Origin: Azadirachta indica | Taxonomy: Eukaryota > Streptophyta > Magnoliopsida > Sapindales > Meliaceae | NCBI GenBank assembly: GCA_022749755.1 | Contig: CM040449.1 | Coordinates: 10,326,363 to 10,390,362 of the forward strand | Direction of reading: 5' to 3' | DNA: 64,000 nt | Part shown: positions 50,524 through 63,694 of the stretch, piece by piece | Numbering within the stretch: the first letter of the stretch is position 1 | Layout of the letters: every line of letters starts with the position of its first letter | The notes under the pieces: generated by a model | What the model saw: only the letters and a program-made list of their open reading frames with translations | The model's database searches: none | Told to the model about the DNA's origin: nothing | Position numbers and translations under genes: made by a program

Positions 50524-50772
50524 CTCTACTATGAAATGGAATCAATTTGGCATTACATGCAAAGAGCAAGCATACAACAACAGATAATTTACAGGGTCAA
50601 GCAATTTCTGTATTCCTCAAATTATAGAAACCTAACCAAATTTTCAGGATCAACCAAAACTCTTTGTAAAAGGAGCCAAGTAGACCCTGTTTTTGCATAT
50701 GCCTACCTCAAATCAATCTGCATTTTGTTACAAATTTACTGTCATGAAAAGACATCGAGTTTCTGTTGTTGA

Positions 50773-53211
50773 TTAGAACCAATTTGAAACATGGAAGTCC
50801 CGGAGCTTCCTTAGATGTCTTTCCATGTCTGCTCTCGTCTTGACCCATTCTTCCCGCTCTATCACAGTGGTGGGATCATCTTTTTGGCTCTGAAACATAA
50901 AACATATTGGGCAAATCAGTAAACATTAACAGAGAAATATGGTAATGTGATTGCATTTGGGAAATGAGATAGGCACCGCATGAATAATTTTGAAGGAGTT
51001 CCCATTATCACGTATGACAAGCAAGTCGCTCTTTCTGTCTCTATTTCTTGGAAGGGTTACCTACAAGAAATATATTAACCATTAACACCTAACAGGCCAG
51101 AAGCATGTTTAAATTCCATAAGCAACACATCAAAAGGGACTTGCGAACAAATCTAAAACCTAAAGGTTCTTACCAAGACTTTAGCTCTCGTAATTGACTT
51201 CGTTTTAGAATCAATAACATATATCTCCTCAAAATCTAGCACAAACTCTGGGTCGCCCAACCTTCGGTTTCTGTAGTGCTTTGTCAAGAAAACCTGCAGC
51301 AGAAATTAGCCAAGTGAACCTGTTGCCTCGGATATTACACTATAAAACCACAAAGTTCTCAGCAGTTTATAAGAAATTGATGCCATAAAATATAACAATA
51401 GATCTTTTATACCTTATGGATCTCCCGCTCAGACTTATACATTGGATCCCGAGGTGCATCAATAGGTGGTTCAGTGACATTATAGCATCCATAATCACTC
51501 ATTGCACAGCGAATGTACTATAATTTTGACAATTATGGGAAAGGTACAAATTAGTATCAAATGATTAAATATATTACTCACGATTTTAATTATATATCAT
51601 CAATAAATTGTTCTATATAATTAAGACAAATAAATAGAAAGAGATCCAAGTCTTAAGCTACCAATCTATAAATGTTAACACTCTGATGCACAACACAGTA
51701 GAATATATGCAAAATCTCGCAACTCCAAGAGCAACCTTAATGGCTCCACTTTAAACAACTATGTAATATCTCGGGATGTTTATCAACTTTTGCAACGGAA
51801 ACACTAGGAGCTACCAATCCCAGCATGAGAAATGAAATGAAGCATCACAAAATTAACTTTCTTTCTTTGACATTAGCAGCTTCATAGATGATTAAACATT
51901 GACATATTTTATGCAAGCAAAATTCTAAAATGGAAACTCTACAGACTGTGATGAGTGAATTAGAGCTGGAGGGAAGCCCTCATGGTATCAAACAGAGTTG
52001 CTCTTGATTGGGTTTCTTCCATGCATGGGGGCTCATTAAAATACTGTAAAGTTTAACAGTCCAGGAAATTTTCCTACCAGGAAATGGCAATATAAAGCAT
52101 TTTTAGCAATTTGGCGTACCCATTTTTCTTTATTAATGAAAGTTACCATCCTAAGTCCACCCTAAGATTTCAGCCTTCAGATTTAATCTCACACGATCTT
52201 AGTAATTACTTAATTGTAGTAGAGAAGATAAAAGCAGCAGACAACAGAACAGTAGGTACCTTTTGAGGCATCGGAGCAAGAACCTTTGGTATTGCATAAA
52301 TATCGGTATCTGGGGGAGTAACATACATCTGCAATCAAAAAAGAAAAAAAATCAAAATAAACGGAATCCACATCTAGAAATGAAAATAAATTACTCAGCA
52401 TTGTTGCCGCTACTTTATAGCATTTCACTATAGTAAATTCTTCAGTTATTCGAATTATGATGTTTCAATTGTTTTTTTATCTTCTCATAACCAAAAAGCT
52501 TTTCATATTTTCTTTTTCAAAAAACAAGTGCTTTCTTAACAAGAAAGTGCTTTTCCATTTTGTCGTCACAAAGAATGCTTTTGTATTTACCACAAAAGAG
52601 TATCTTGCAGTTCTACCAAATCAATAACACTAACAGTGCATTCAAGATTATTGTTTAAGGTATTTAAAAGCACTTCCTACTAAAACTAATCTACAAAAGC
52701 ATTATAATTTATAACTATACAAAGAAAACCCATCACTGACCTCCCGAAAATCATACACATCGTTATCAGGGTCCGGCGGCTTCCTAATAAAGAAATCGCA
52801 TTCCATCAAACTAATCTTATGAAATTCCTCTTCATCAATACGGTAATCCACCACCATTTCCGAATCCCAACCCTGTGTGTACACAAAACTTTTACTATCC
52901 ACCATCGTAATATCTTCATCGCCAGCGGTGGCAGCAGCTGCAGCTAGCGGGTCGTACTCAACGTCGTAATCCTTCTTGTTGTCAAGCTCCTCCACTTCTT
53001 CCTCGTCCATGTCGTAGTCGTCGGGGCTACCACCGTCGGCATCCCCCTCGTCAGCGCGCAGGATGAAAGGGGTTTTACTAAGGGGTTTAAGGGAAGGAAA
53101 GGAAATGGGGTTAAATTTTGAGGACGAAGGAAAGAAGGGTTTTGTTGCAGTGGAAGACGGGAGTTTGGGAGCGAAGAGCGGCGGGGAGAGGAAGAGAGTA
53201 GTAGCGGACAT
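50773..53211 (-). CDS. PTAC6: Plastid RNA polymerase-associated protein PAP8 / pTAC6
   Basis: Six exons: 53211-52741, 52328-52260, 51517-51413, 51293-51174, 51060-50977, 50889-50773, all GT-AG and all ending on codon boundaries, giving 321 residues (Arabidopsis pTAC6 about 328, from memory). Residues 1-52 are Ser/Pro/Lys/Phe-rich and poor in acidic residues, a typical chloroplast transit peptide, ending before an acidic stretch DYDMDEEEVEELDN. The conserved core includes VYTQGWDSEMVVDYRIDEEEFH, RKPPDPDNDVYDFREMYVTP and RDPMYKSEREIHKVFLT. PAP8 is an essential subunit of the plastid-encoded RNA polymerase complex, needed for chloroplast biogenesis, and is reported to have a nuclear pool too. 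No enzymatic domain is evident. Confidence 0.93.
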
Positions 53212-55408
53212 GGCGCGGGTGGGAGGGAGGGCGTTTGGAGGGAGAGAAAGTGTGAGAAAATGTGAGAGGGAAATGTGGAAATTGATTGTGGATTAAAGTC
53301 GTTACTGGTCCGGTCTAGTTTTTGGTGATCCGAAATTGGGCCCATTTTTCTTGTGCTTATACGTCCAAAACTAGGGCAAAATCATTTTCTAAAATAAAAT
53401 TTACTAAATATTTATTTCCATAATTTAAAAATGTGTTCAATGGTGTGTATCTTAAAAATAAAGATTTATAATTAAAAAAATTGTGGAATATTGCCTTGGA
53501 AGAAGTGGATAAGAATTTTATTTATTTTTATTAAAATATAAAAATCACGTATTTTTTTCAAGTACCTTTAGCATACTTATCAAAATAGAAAACAACATTT
53601 ATTATTTTTTGTAAAAGAAATTTTTATATATAAAATGTATAATTTATTTTCAAGACAAAATGCTTAAATTTATGATTGATTGAAGTGAAATTTGAAATAT
53701 TAAAATTTTTGCATTTTTTTAAGGGTATGTATGTGCTTTTATGGTCTTACTAATTTTATTGTAATGTTATTATCAATTTTTTAATTTAAAAAAAGTAAGA
53801 AAAAGGTAATATCCACTAAATGGTGAACCTATTGAAAGAACGTTATTTAGATCAAATTATTAACTTTTGTTTCTAAACCCTAAACAATTAATGACAGAAA
53901 TTTGTGATTTTTAAACTCTAAACATTCAACTCTAAAAATTTGCAATGTGAAAATATTAGGGTAACCTTAAGCCACTCAATTAGTAAACAATACAACTCTA
54001 TTTGACATGTCACCCTCAATTTAGTTAGAAATTTCCATTGACTTAACATATAAAACCTAATGGTTGGTGATGATAAAATATAAGGTAATGTAAATTTGGA
54101 ATAAAAGGTAATGACATAAAATTACTTAAATAGGCTTAAATTAATTTTTATGAGAATAAATCTTTCGGGAATGAATTTTTAGCTATAATTATTAGGTAAA
54201 TATTTTACCAATTTTGTCATTTAAACATTAATTATTTTTTTTAAATATTCACAATTAAATAAGTTATCAAATATTGCATATTCAATGGAATAACAACATT
54301 GTAGTCCCTTTACTTTGGAAACATAAATATCTCGAACATACTTTTTTAATTGAAACATTTTAAGTCCTTGATTGTGAAACACATTGAGAGCAATGTGAAA
54401 AAGAAATGGCTGTGATCAAATAATTAAAATAAAACAGATTATATTCTAATTTTTTATTTCATTGTCGTATATAAAAAACAAACCATATGTAATATTTGAT
54501 TTAGTTTTATTTAAAAATTAAATTTTAAATAATATTATTTATAAATAAGAACTGATTTGTTCATTAATTTTAAACGGCTCATTTAATTCAATTTAAATAA
54601 TTTTTTTAAATAAAACAATATCTATTGGTATCATAATTAGAGATGTACTAGTATTAAAGTTTTCATACATATGAATGCAAGATAAACTCACTTTTATTTT
54701 GTGGGAGAATCTCCAACATAGAGGTACTCGTCTTCATCTTCATACATATGAGTACAAGACAAGCCCTTATTTATTTTGTGAAAGAATTCCAACATAATAG
54801 GGAGCACCTCTGCATTTGACAAGGGTCGAAGTTAGGATCTTTTAAAGAGATACTTGGCTTTTAGCCACTTGAACAAAATTAGAGTGGTTAATTTAATTTA
54901 AATAATTAAAGTATCTTTTTTAGTGTTAAATTATTTTAATAGCATCTTTTATTTTGTCCCTCGATGAGAAATGATTATTTGAGATTAATGAAAAATAAGT
55001 TGAAAATATGTTTTATTTGTAAAATTGAAAAAAATTAGGAACCTCTATGTTATTATCCCGTTTGCGATGACCCTTTGTTACTGGGTTAAATGGACTTATG
55101 GGTTTTAGCCCAGTCCTGCGGCCCATAAACCTTCCGTCTTAAAATTTTCTCGGGAAAGAAAACGCAAGAAAAAAATTATTTCAAAGAGAAAATAAAAATC
55201 CGCAGTCAAAAAAGAAAAAAAACGAAAATTATATAAAAAAATACCAAAAACCCTCCAAAAAACGTTTCAGTATCCCGCGCAATCTGTCTCTCCAATTGAA
55301 ACCTTCATGTCTCTGAAATCTTGAATTGCGGGTTCCCGAAACATTCAATTCGAGTACCACTTGCGTATTCTAGGCTCACGATCATTTCGACCTGGCCCGG
55401 ATTTGTCG
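53212..55408. other. Divergent spacer between PAP8 and ubinuclein
   Basis: About 2.2 kb between two outward-facing genes, so both promoters must lie here. The middle is AT-rich. A possible TIR element spans about 54294-55059: the left end GGAATAACAACATTGTAGTC and the reversed right end GGGATAATAACATAGAGGTT are only modestly alike and lack a clear target duplication. Sequence near 55090-55400 is less AT-rich and likely contains the ubinuclein leader. No gene is seen. Confidence 0.55.
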
Positions 55409-58400
55409 ATGGAGGAAGATAAGCCGGGTGGTTCCGTCGGCGGTGTCGGCGGTGGCAGTGGTGAGTCATCCTCGTCGAAACCTACATCTTCGTTTCTGAA
55501 ATCCGGTGACCGGCAAGTCTTCGCGGTCGAGCTCCGACCCGGAGAGACCACGTACGTGTCGTGGAAGAAGCTCGTAAAAGACGCTAACAAGGCCAATACT
55601 ATCGGACTTGGATCCTCCAAATCTGCACCCGACCCGCAACCTGTTCCGCGCCCCAACATTGAGTCTCGCATATCCCCTGTAAGTACACTCAATCCATTCA
55701 TATTTTATATACATGATTATATGTATTTTTGTTAATATATTTTGTGTTTACGGATTAATTGAAATTGTTTGGTGTGTTAAAATTGTTGTTAGTTTTATGA
55801 TCTTCAGGTAGTTTTCCACTGGATGTGGAAATGAAATTGAAGGGAAAGTCAGTGTACAAATTAGGGTGAATTTTACTATTTTTGATATCCCTAAATGTGT
55901 TGACAAGTCTTGTACAGTTATTAGCTACATTAAACAGAAAAAGGATAGTTAATGTGCTCATTGACCACTTACATTAATGTATGCATAATTTTTGATGCCG
56001 CCACATCAAATATCTTTCAGCTTCTGGTTTTATTAGCGACGAAAATTACGCAAGATGGGGTTTTTTGTTGACGTATAGCATGTCGTATGTAGAGTTTGTC
56101 TGTGTTGTTTTTGTCATGGGAAGTTAAATTCTTAGTTGGAACATGACCTTATTTAGGGACAACCGGCGGACGACAAAGGAAAAGATGAACCTGCTCCAAA
56201 TCGTTTCAGTGCTGTTATTGAGAAGATTGAACGTCTTTACATGGTAAGTAGTATTAGCAATAATTTGTGTGGATAATTGTTCTCAACATGTAAACTTTTA
56301 ATGTGCAACTCGCGTGATGATATGTGCGTGGAATTCCATATGCTTATGACACTAGCAATCCTTCTCAGGGTAAGGATAGCAGTGATGATGAAGAGCTTGA
56401 TGATATTCCTGATGACGATCAGTATGATACAGAAGACTCTTTTATTGATGATGCTGAGCTGGTTCGTATCTTTGTTTATTATTGGTGTTTTTGGAAGTTT
56501 GTGTTGACATTTCTGCAGCTACAACATAATGTTATTCTATTATGGAATTTGTTTAGTGTGTCTGATTCTTTCTTCATTGCATATAATGCAGGATGAATAT
56601 TTTGAAGTTGATAATTCAGCGATAAAACATGATGGATTCTTTGTTAACAGGGGAAGGTTGGAGCGCATGTGAGTTTTCTTTTTCACCCTTCATTGATAGT
56701 GCTCTGTGGTCTCAATTCATTTTAGTTGACTGTATTTTTTTTTAAATTTAAATTTTAATCTGTTGGTCTGATTAAGGCCTGAGAAATATTTGTAGATGGA
56801 TAAAAAATATCTAGTCTTGGGTTCATCATGAAGCTAGATTGCATCCTCTATCACCATAAGCATGGTCAATTGGAAGTTCTTTTCTTTTTAGCAGGAAGAA
56901 TGTTGTTCAAGAAATTGAATGAAAAATCTCATTTAGTATGAGATATAAAACACTGCTTTCTGACATTGCCACTGTGAAAAAGGGTCTAATACTGCTACAA
57001 AATAGTTATTAACACGGCAAGGGTCTCTAAAAAATTAAGAAAGTCCTTTAGCAATGCAGCATTAAGAGCTTCCTTGACAAAGAAATTTCATTACTAAAAC
57101 GTGCTGATACAAAACATTCTTATAGTTTATTACTGGTATGTTGAGCATTTCTACACGTACAGCTTCTTAATGGTAAATCTTAACTATCGGATTGTTGACA
57201 TCTTCAGGATACTTTTGCTTAACACGTCCAAACATATCAAATTGAGCATGAAGAGCTCCTTTTCAGAATTTCTTACATGTGTAGGTACTTGTTATGTGGG
57301 TTTATATGGTGGGTGCGATCCGGAAAACCTGTGATTATGGAGTGTAATATTGTAAGATTTAGAGCTTGTATTGATGGGTTACCAAAGGTAAAGATGAAGA
57401 AAAAGGTGAAGAGAAGTTAACAAATTAGTTGCAGGGATTCTTGTGTTGAGGCTGGCAATCATAAGAGAGTTTTAAGGCTGATTTAGTTGGGTTTGTTTGG
57501 TGGTCAGCTGGGAAAATATATGGAAAGAGGTAGACGAAAGGGGAATGCTTCAGATTTCTTGTTAAGCAATAAAATCCAAGTTTATCAGGGCTGTACACAA
57601 GATAACTGACTTGTGACTCTTCTGTGGAATTTTTGGCGAATTTTAGTGGAGACAATTGTTAGGATTTTCAACATAATTTCTTTTGTGTCTAATGGTGTCA
57701 GTATGTTTGATTACTTTGCTTTTGTGGTGTCCTTCACTTGGACACAAAGTATAAAATGTTTTCTATCCGTTTTAGGGTGAAGAGAAGTTTTATGGATTAT
57801 GTCCATTTTTTTGAAAGGTTCTTTTATGTGGTTACATTAATATATGTGAAAAAAATTGTTCTTGTTTACCTTTACTAATTTCCTTTATTTTCTTTTTTCA
57901 AGCAATGAACCTACTGCAACACCTAACCAGCAACAGAAGAAAAGGCGAAGAAAAGATATGGCAAAGGCACATGGTGAGAATGATGATGGTCGTGTGTCAA
58001 ACAAGCAAGTAAAGCTGACTAAAACAGCTGTGACAAAGTCAGCACCATTACTTGGGAAAAACCTTCCTACTCAAAATTTGGCTGCGACGAGCATAAATTA
58101 CAAGGATGTGAGATCCCATAATCAATTGAATGCTTCTGGAATTCCTTCCAAAAAGAAATCTGCTGATTATAAAACGTCCTTGGATTCTTTGTCTCTTAAA
58201 GTATCAAATGGGGATGCTTCTGTATCTTTAGCAGAGGCAAAGGATGTTGAAAGGCTGAAGACAGGAGTTCTTCAATCAAATTATGTCACTAACAAATTAA
58301 AAGACATCAGTGGATCATCTGATGCTTCACATCAGAAATACCTTGATCAAAGTGCACATGCACAATCCAAATCCCAGTCTTCCAGACCACTGCATAATGT

Positions 58401-61400
58401 TGATGAGTTGGAAGCATCTGTTCGGCAAAGAGATAAAAATGGCAGTCATGAACTGTCAGATATCAATGTTTCCGTGGGCAAATATCCCATGCAAATAACA
58501 GTAAGTACTTTTTAATAGTTTCCTTATTTAATATTTTTCCTTTTATATGTTAATAACATATTAGCCACATGTTGGACATAGAAATTGGTATTCTGGTTTC
58601 ACTTGGTTGGTTCTGGACTTGGCAAATCTTTGGAATCAGACTTGATCATTCTATGTTACTGGTTTTAATTTTTGTGTCTAATGCCTTGCAGAAGGCTTCT
58701 CATATGCACAGAAAGGATAGTAACAGTTTAAGGCCTAAAGGTTCAATGCTTGAGAAGGCCATTAGGGAGTTAGAGAAGATGGTTGCAGAATGTAAGTTTT
58801 TTATATTCTTATTAATTTTGTAGATTTCATGGATGATTATCTGGGAAGTTCCTCTCAAATTGAAAAAATTGTTCTGTTAACTTTAACAGCAAGGCCACCT
58901 GCTATGGAAAATCAAGAAGCTGATACTTCATCCCAGGCAGTTAAAAGGAGATTGCCTAGAGAAATAAAGCTAAAGCTTGCCAAAGTTGCTAGATTAGCGG
59001 TAATGGAGGGAGATTGATATCATTCCTCTACTTGTTTCTTGGTTCTATGCTTTAGAAATATATTTTGCTTGCTTGCATTTCTTAGTTCCTTTTCGTTTTA
59101 CCTCATTGCCTGTGAAGAAAATATAAGTTATGTTGGAAATTTTGCAGCAGGCAAGCCAGGGGAAAATATCAAAAGAGTTAATCAATCGCTTGATGAGTAT
59201 TCTCGGACACTTAATACAGCTTAGAACACTTAAGGTATCTCAGTTTTCATCAAACAAGGATATGACTTTTGTTACTTCTTGCCCCACTTTATAATTGTGG
59301 TCTCATTTCTTACCTATGTATGACTTCATGAAGTTGCGGGCAGATTTGGATGATAATCATGATTGCCAACTAAAGTTGCAGTGTGAGAGAATTTAGTGCT
59401 CTTATCGCTTTTTTGACATCTGGTTTATGATTAATTTTAAATCAAGTATCAACTGATAGTTTGAACTATTATAACCCAACTATATTCATGATTTTGTGTA
59501 ATTATATTTGAGTATCAGCTGTTGCTTTGTGTGATTGAAATTTTGCTGCTTAAGAAGAAAAAGAATATTAAAGGAGAATTGTGGATGGAAAAGCTGCTAT
59601 GATCTGGTTGCCAGTGTTTAATTTAACAACTATAGTAATTATGTGACTTTTTGTTGTCTATAGTATTATCATGATGGGTGGTGGCCCTTTATGTGATAAG
59701 ATTGTGATGATTTTGGTTAAATCTTTGTTGATTGGCAAGCAATTCAAGTTTCTCTTGCTCTATTATCTCTAACTAAAAGCTTCTCCTCAATTTGATTGTT
59801 TATGGCGAATTGTGTAATTGAGTGGTCTGCTTAATTGTTTCAGATAGGGGATTTGTTTGTTTTTCTCTGATTTCAGTACTATTCCAGTTCGATTTTTTTT
59901 TCAGATATAATATTACTTGTTTTCTGCTGATTATGTGGCATTTTTTGGTTTCTGCTACAGAGAAACTTAAAAATCATGATTAATATGGGTTTGTCAGCAA
60001 AGCAGGAGAAAGAAAATAGGTTGCAACAGATAAAGAAGGAAGTTATTGAGATGATAAAAGAGCGAGTCCCAGCTCTGGAGTCCAAGGTGTGTTTTGGTCA
60101 AATCTCTCTCTTTTTCTTTCGGTTGCATATTCTCAGGCAGTAGTGGCTTTTAGGTACTATTTATTTGGTGGTGAAAGTTAAGTTATGAATTCATAAATAA
60201 GTAAAACCATATTGCTTCTTTTTCCCAGCATAGTATTGACCTTTATCTATTTTGGGCTCTTTTGTCTTTGAAACTTAGGCCCACTCTGTTGTTCCTCCTA
60301 AATGTAATTTTCTTTTTGGCTACTGCAGCAATCCTATGTTTAAATGTAGTTCCATTGTGCTGATTGTGCATCTCAAAAAGTTCAAAATTTTTCAGTGTTG
60401 ACTTGAGATTCATAATTTATTTTCAGGCATTTGAGCAACAAGCTGGATCTTCAGATGATTTTCAAGAAATTGGATCTGAAGAGAAAGGAGTCCTTAAAAG
60501 AAAACATAGCATGGATTCTGTGCTGGAGGACAAGATCTGTGATCTCTATGACCTTTATGTTGATGTACTGATCTTGCACTGCCCTTTCTTGAAAACTTTT
60601 CCGCTCCATTGGAGAATTTTGTTTCTTACTGTATCTTATTCTGTTTTCTACTGTTTAACTGTAATAGGGACTGGATGAAGATGCTGGTCCACAGATCAGA
60701 AAGTTGTATGTGGAGGTTGTTCACTTTCTCTTACTGTGGTTCAATTTCTCATTTAATTTTGTGTTAACTCATTTGCTGCGCCCTATGCATTCTGCACGAA
60801 TTTACTATTTGAGCTTGTATATTTCAATGATGATAGCCAGATCATTTTTGCTGGTTTCCTAGACTGCCATAAATTTTCACTTATCCACATTGCTGATCAA
60901 TGTGATGCCAGATTTTCTACAAATTCTTTTTGCAGCTCAATAGCTATTCAACTATAAAGTATTTTGACATTTTAGAGTCCTTTGCATGATGCAGCTTGCA
61001 GAGTTGTGGCCAAAGGGCTTCATGGACAACCATGGGATCAAACGTGCCATATGTAGAGCAAAGGAGAGAAGAAGGGAACTGTACAACAGACATAAGGTAT
61101 GCAAATTCCCCTTACTCATAGTTCATTCTTATATGTGTTGGGTAATACCAATGATCTTTCTGTATCTGGTGTGGGCAGAATGTATAAATATTTTGGATAT
61201 TCATTGCGAGATTGTACAAACATTATCTGACCAGTTGCATCCAATTTTGATTATTGGGATTATAATGACCTGAAATAGATCAATGTATTTGAATTTGTCT
61301 GTTTGCAATATAACCTTTCATGTAAACTTGGGTTGCCCGATGTTACCTAAGATTTACCCATTCATCATTCATTTTTTCCTTGGGAGTTGTAAATTTATGT

Positions 61401-61947
61401 TGATGTCTGATTTTTATTTTTATTTGTTCAATTCTTTTGAAAGGAACAAGAGAAAATCAAGAGAAAAAAGATGTTGGTACCAAAGATAGAGGAGACAGTT
61501 CGAGTTGAGGCTAGTTCAAATGCTCAGCCACAGTATATGCGGGAGAGATTGGTTACAGATTCGGGCACTCATAATTTAGTCCCAGCTAACAAGCCAATTT
61601 CCAATACGACAACAGCTGCCATGAAAACCCCTAGTCCCTCAGCAAATGCTTCAAGCTTGGACAGGCTGAAACAAGAGAAGTCTAAAGGAAGTTCAAGCAA
61701 TTCTGCAGATGAAGCAAAGATGGTAATAGACGGCACAATAACAAAGAAAAAAGTAAAGAGGAAGCCCGAGCAGGAACTGGACGGAACTTATCTCCATCCA
61801 GAGAAGTTACCTGCACAACTACTGAACGAGGAAAGACACAAGTCGCATAAGCAGCAGACTGCAATTCTTCCCCAGAAATTAAACCTTCAGTCAACTGCTG
61901 CTGCTGCTTCTGCTCCTCCTCCCCCCAATTTCGAACAGTCTAGCTGA
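55409..61947 (+). CDS. UBN: Ubinuclein (HIRA histone-chaperone complex subunit)
   Basis: Thirteen exons: 55409-55678, 56157-56243, 56369-56461, 56592-56668, 57903-58500, 58692-58791, 58890-58999, 59148-59234, 59961-60086, 60427-60564, 60668-60715, 60995-61096, 61444-61947. Together they give 779 residues with TGA at 61945. The N-terminal block FAVELRPGETTYVSWKKLVK lies at about 38-58. The Hpc2-related domain is at about 100-176: RFSAVIEKIERLYM, DDQYDTEDSFIDDAELDEYF, KHDGFFVNRGRLERI; in ubinucleins it binds HIRA. The conserved middle domain (about 376-612) includes RRLPREIKLKLAKVARLA and ELWPKGFMDNHGIKRAICRAK. The tail is Ser/Ala/Gln-rich. With HIRA and CABIN1 it deposits H3.3 replication-independently in the nucleus. 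The ATG at 55409 was chosen because the N-terminus matches the family; an in-frame ATG upstream (55361) would add 16 residues. Confidence 0.93.
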
Positions 61948-62845
61948 CATGATATGATCTAGGAAAGTTCACACCATTTAGCGTGTGTTTATGTGTAACA
62001 CAAGTCCCTTTTTTTTTCTTTTTTTTAACTTTTCTTTCATTGACAAGATTCCATTCATTCTGACCTGACTGATTGTTGCCATATCAGTTGCCATTTTTGT
62101 AAGTAAAAAGATGTCGCAATTGCAGTCCTTTTTTTTTTTTCCAAATCTTAGTAGGAGAAGTCAGAAAGCTGTAGTTTGTGTACAATAATTACTTTTCATT
62201 AATCTTGCATTTTTATCTGGATCATGGTACCAGTATAAAAAATGGAAGTAGTGATGTTTGCTTGCCGGGTTAATGAATTAGAGAGCCACAGTACAGCGAC
62301 TGCACAGTGTAGTCCATAAAGTTACAATTTTTTTTTGTTAAATATCTCTGGTTTTTCAAATACAAATGTATAAATTAAAACATGTAATAAAAATGTAATT
62401 TTGTTATTTTACACTCATTATCTTTTATTTTGGAAGACAAGAATGCTAACCACTTTAAGTGAAAAGTGATAATTAGTTGTGAAAGAAAAATAAATAAAAA
62501 GGACAGGAAAAGGTCAAGCAAACGACATATCTTCAACGACTTGAAGTGTGGCATTTGGTCGTTCGACAATCAGTCTGTTAAAGGTCTGTACATCGGACGG
62601 TATAGAAGGTAACGTGCATGATTAAATCATGCACCTCCGTTACATCTCATAGTATAAACCCTTCCCGCCTTGTGTATCCTCCCAAAAATTCCCACTCTTT
62701 GAAAAACCTAACTTTTATTCATTTCACGTCTCTTATTTTTTCAAAATTCTCACTTAACAGAACAAACTCATCGGAAATCCTTCTTTGCCTTTGTCTTTAT
62801 CCATTAACCAATTATAATTAATTAATAATAATCGGAGAGAAGAAG
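61948..62845. other. Spacer between ubinuclein and BRCT gene
   Basis: The left part is the ubinuclein 3'UTR (T-rich, stop at 61947). The right part from about 62640 is pyrimidine-rich, fits a leader for the next gene and contains a CTCTTTG-type stretch near 62693. No other gene or repeat of note is seen. Confidence 0.55.
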
Positions 62846-63694
62846 ATGATGAAGGCGAAGCCATTCAAGGGAGCGAATGTGTTCATGTCGCGGAATTTGG
62901 TGGCGCCGGAAATCTTCGACGCACTTCTCGACGCGCTCAAGCTCAACGGAGCTGATGTCTTCCTCTGCTGCGATCCTTCTCGCACTGGCGCCAATGATTT
63001 CCACGTCATCTCCTCATCCGATCACGTGACTATCTATCTCTTTCCATTTTCACTTCTTCTCATTTTTTAGATAGAATATATTTTTAGTTCTTATTTTTTA
63101 TTTTGGCAGGAGAAATTTGAGGATCTCAGAGCGAAAGGGTGCAATCTATTAGGTATGGATTATGGGTTTGGTCACTATTACGTGATAATTTCTGTAATTA
63201 TGTATTGGATTACGTTTTGATTCTTGATGTGTACTTTGTACTTTTCAAAATGGTGTGTCTGAAAACTTAAGAAACGATGTTCTAAAAGTGGTAACTTTTA
63301 GTAGAAAATGTGTTTGGTAGTGTTAAAAATATTTTTTCAATGATTGCTTTCAAAAACATTTACAAAACATGCGAACTTACATGTTTCTCTCTTTGTTTTT
63401 GAAAATGAAAAAAAAATTGAAAACATAATCAATCAGCTAATAAATTTTCACAACTCTTTTTTTTTCCTTTTGAAATTATGAAATTGAACTGGATTTGGAT
63501 GCAGAGATATAAATAATTGGAAATTGGACAATTTTATTTTTCTTTTTGATGCATGTATGCATTATTGGGCAGGTCCTCAGTGTGTGCTTTCCTGTGCAAA
63601 AGAAAATAGAGTGTTGCCAAAACGAGGGTTTACTTGTTGCCTTGCAATGGATGGTACCAAAGTTCTCACCTCTGGTTTTGATGCGGAGGAGAAG
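62846..63694 (+). CDS. MEI1: BRCT-repeat protein, MEI1/TOPBP1 type, 5' part only
   Basis: Visible exons are 62846-63025, 63110-63152 and 63573-63694 (GT-AG, phases kept), giving the first 115 residues; the gene runs out of the window. The protein starts MMKAKPFKGANVFMSRNLVA, then FDALLDALKLNGADVFLCCD and a conserved DHEKFEDLRAKGCNLLGPQC, a BRCT-like fold, then RGFTCCLAMDGTKVLTSGFD leading into the next BRCT. The Arabidopsis relative At1g77320 (MEIOSIS DEFECTIVE 1) is a five-BRCT TOPBP1-like protein required for normal meiosis and DNA-break handling. The start was chosen at the first of two adjacent ATGs (62846, 62849). No further exon was recognised in 63695-64000. Confidence 0.9.

Larger units (their letters stand above)
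48595..50772. other. Spacer between second PI copy and PAP8
   Basis: The right-hand side (48600-48900) is the proximal promoter of the PI copy, similar to that of the intact gene. The distal promoter block reappears only at about 49610-49770, with a MITE and other AT-rich DNA between. Tandem repeats lie at 50021-50161 and 50341-50523. The last few hundred bases before 50773 probably include the PAP8 3'UTR. No further gene is seen. Confidence 0.6.

Noticed and set aside
52944..53345. 133-codon minus-strand frame overlapping PAP8 exon 1
   Set aside because: It is in another frame of the transit-peptide exon; the 53211 start frame joins five further exons of the PAP8 family.
55345..55701. 118-codon minus-strand open frame
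   Set aside because: Antisense to ubinuclein exon 1, which is a clear family match; the minus frame is a by-product of its GC-rich codons.
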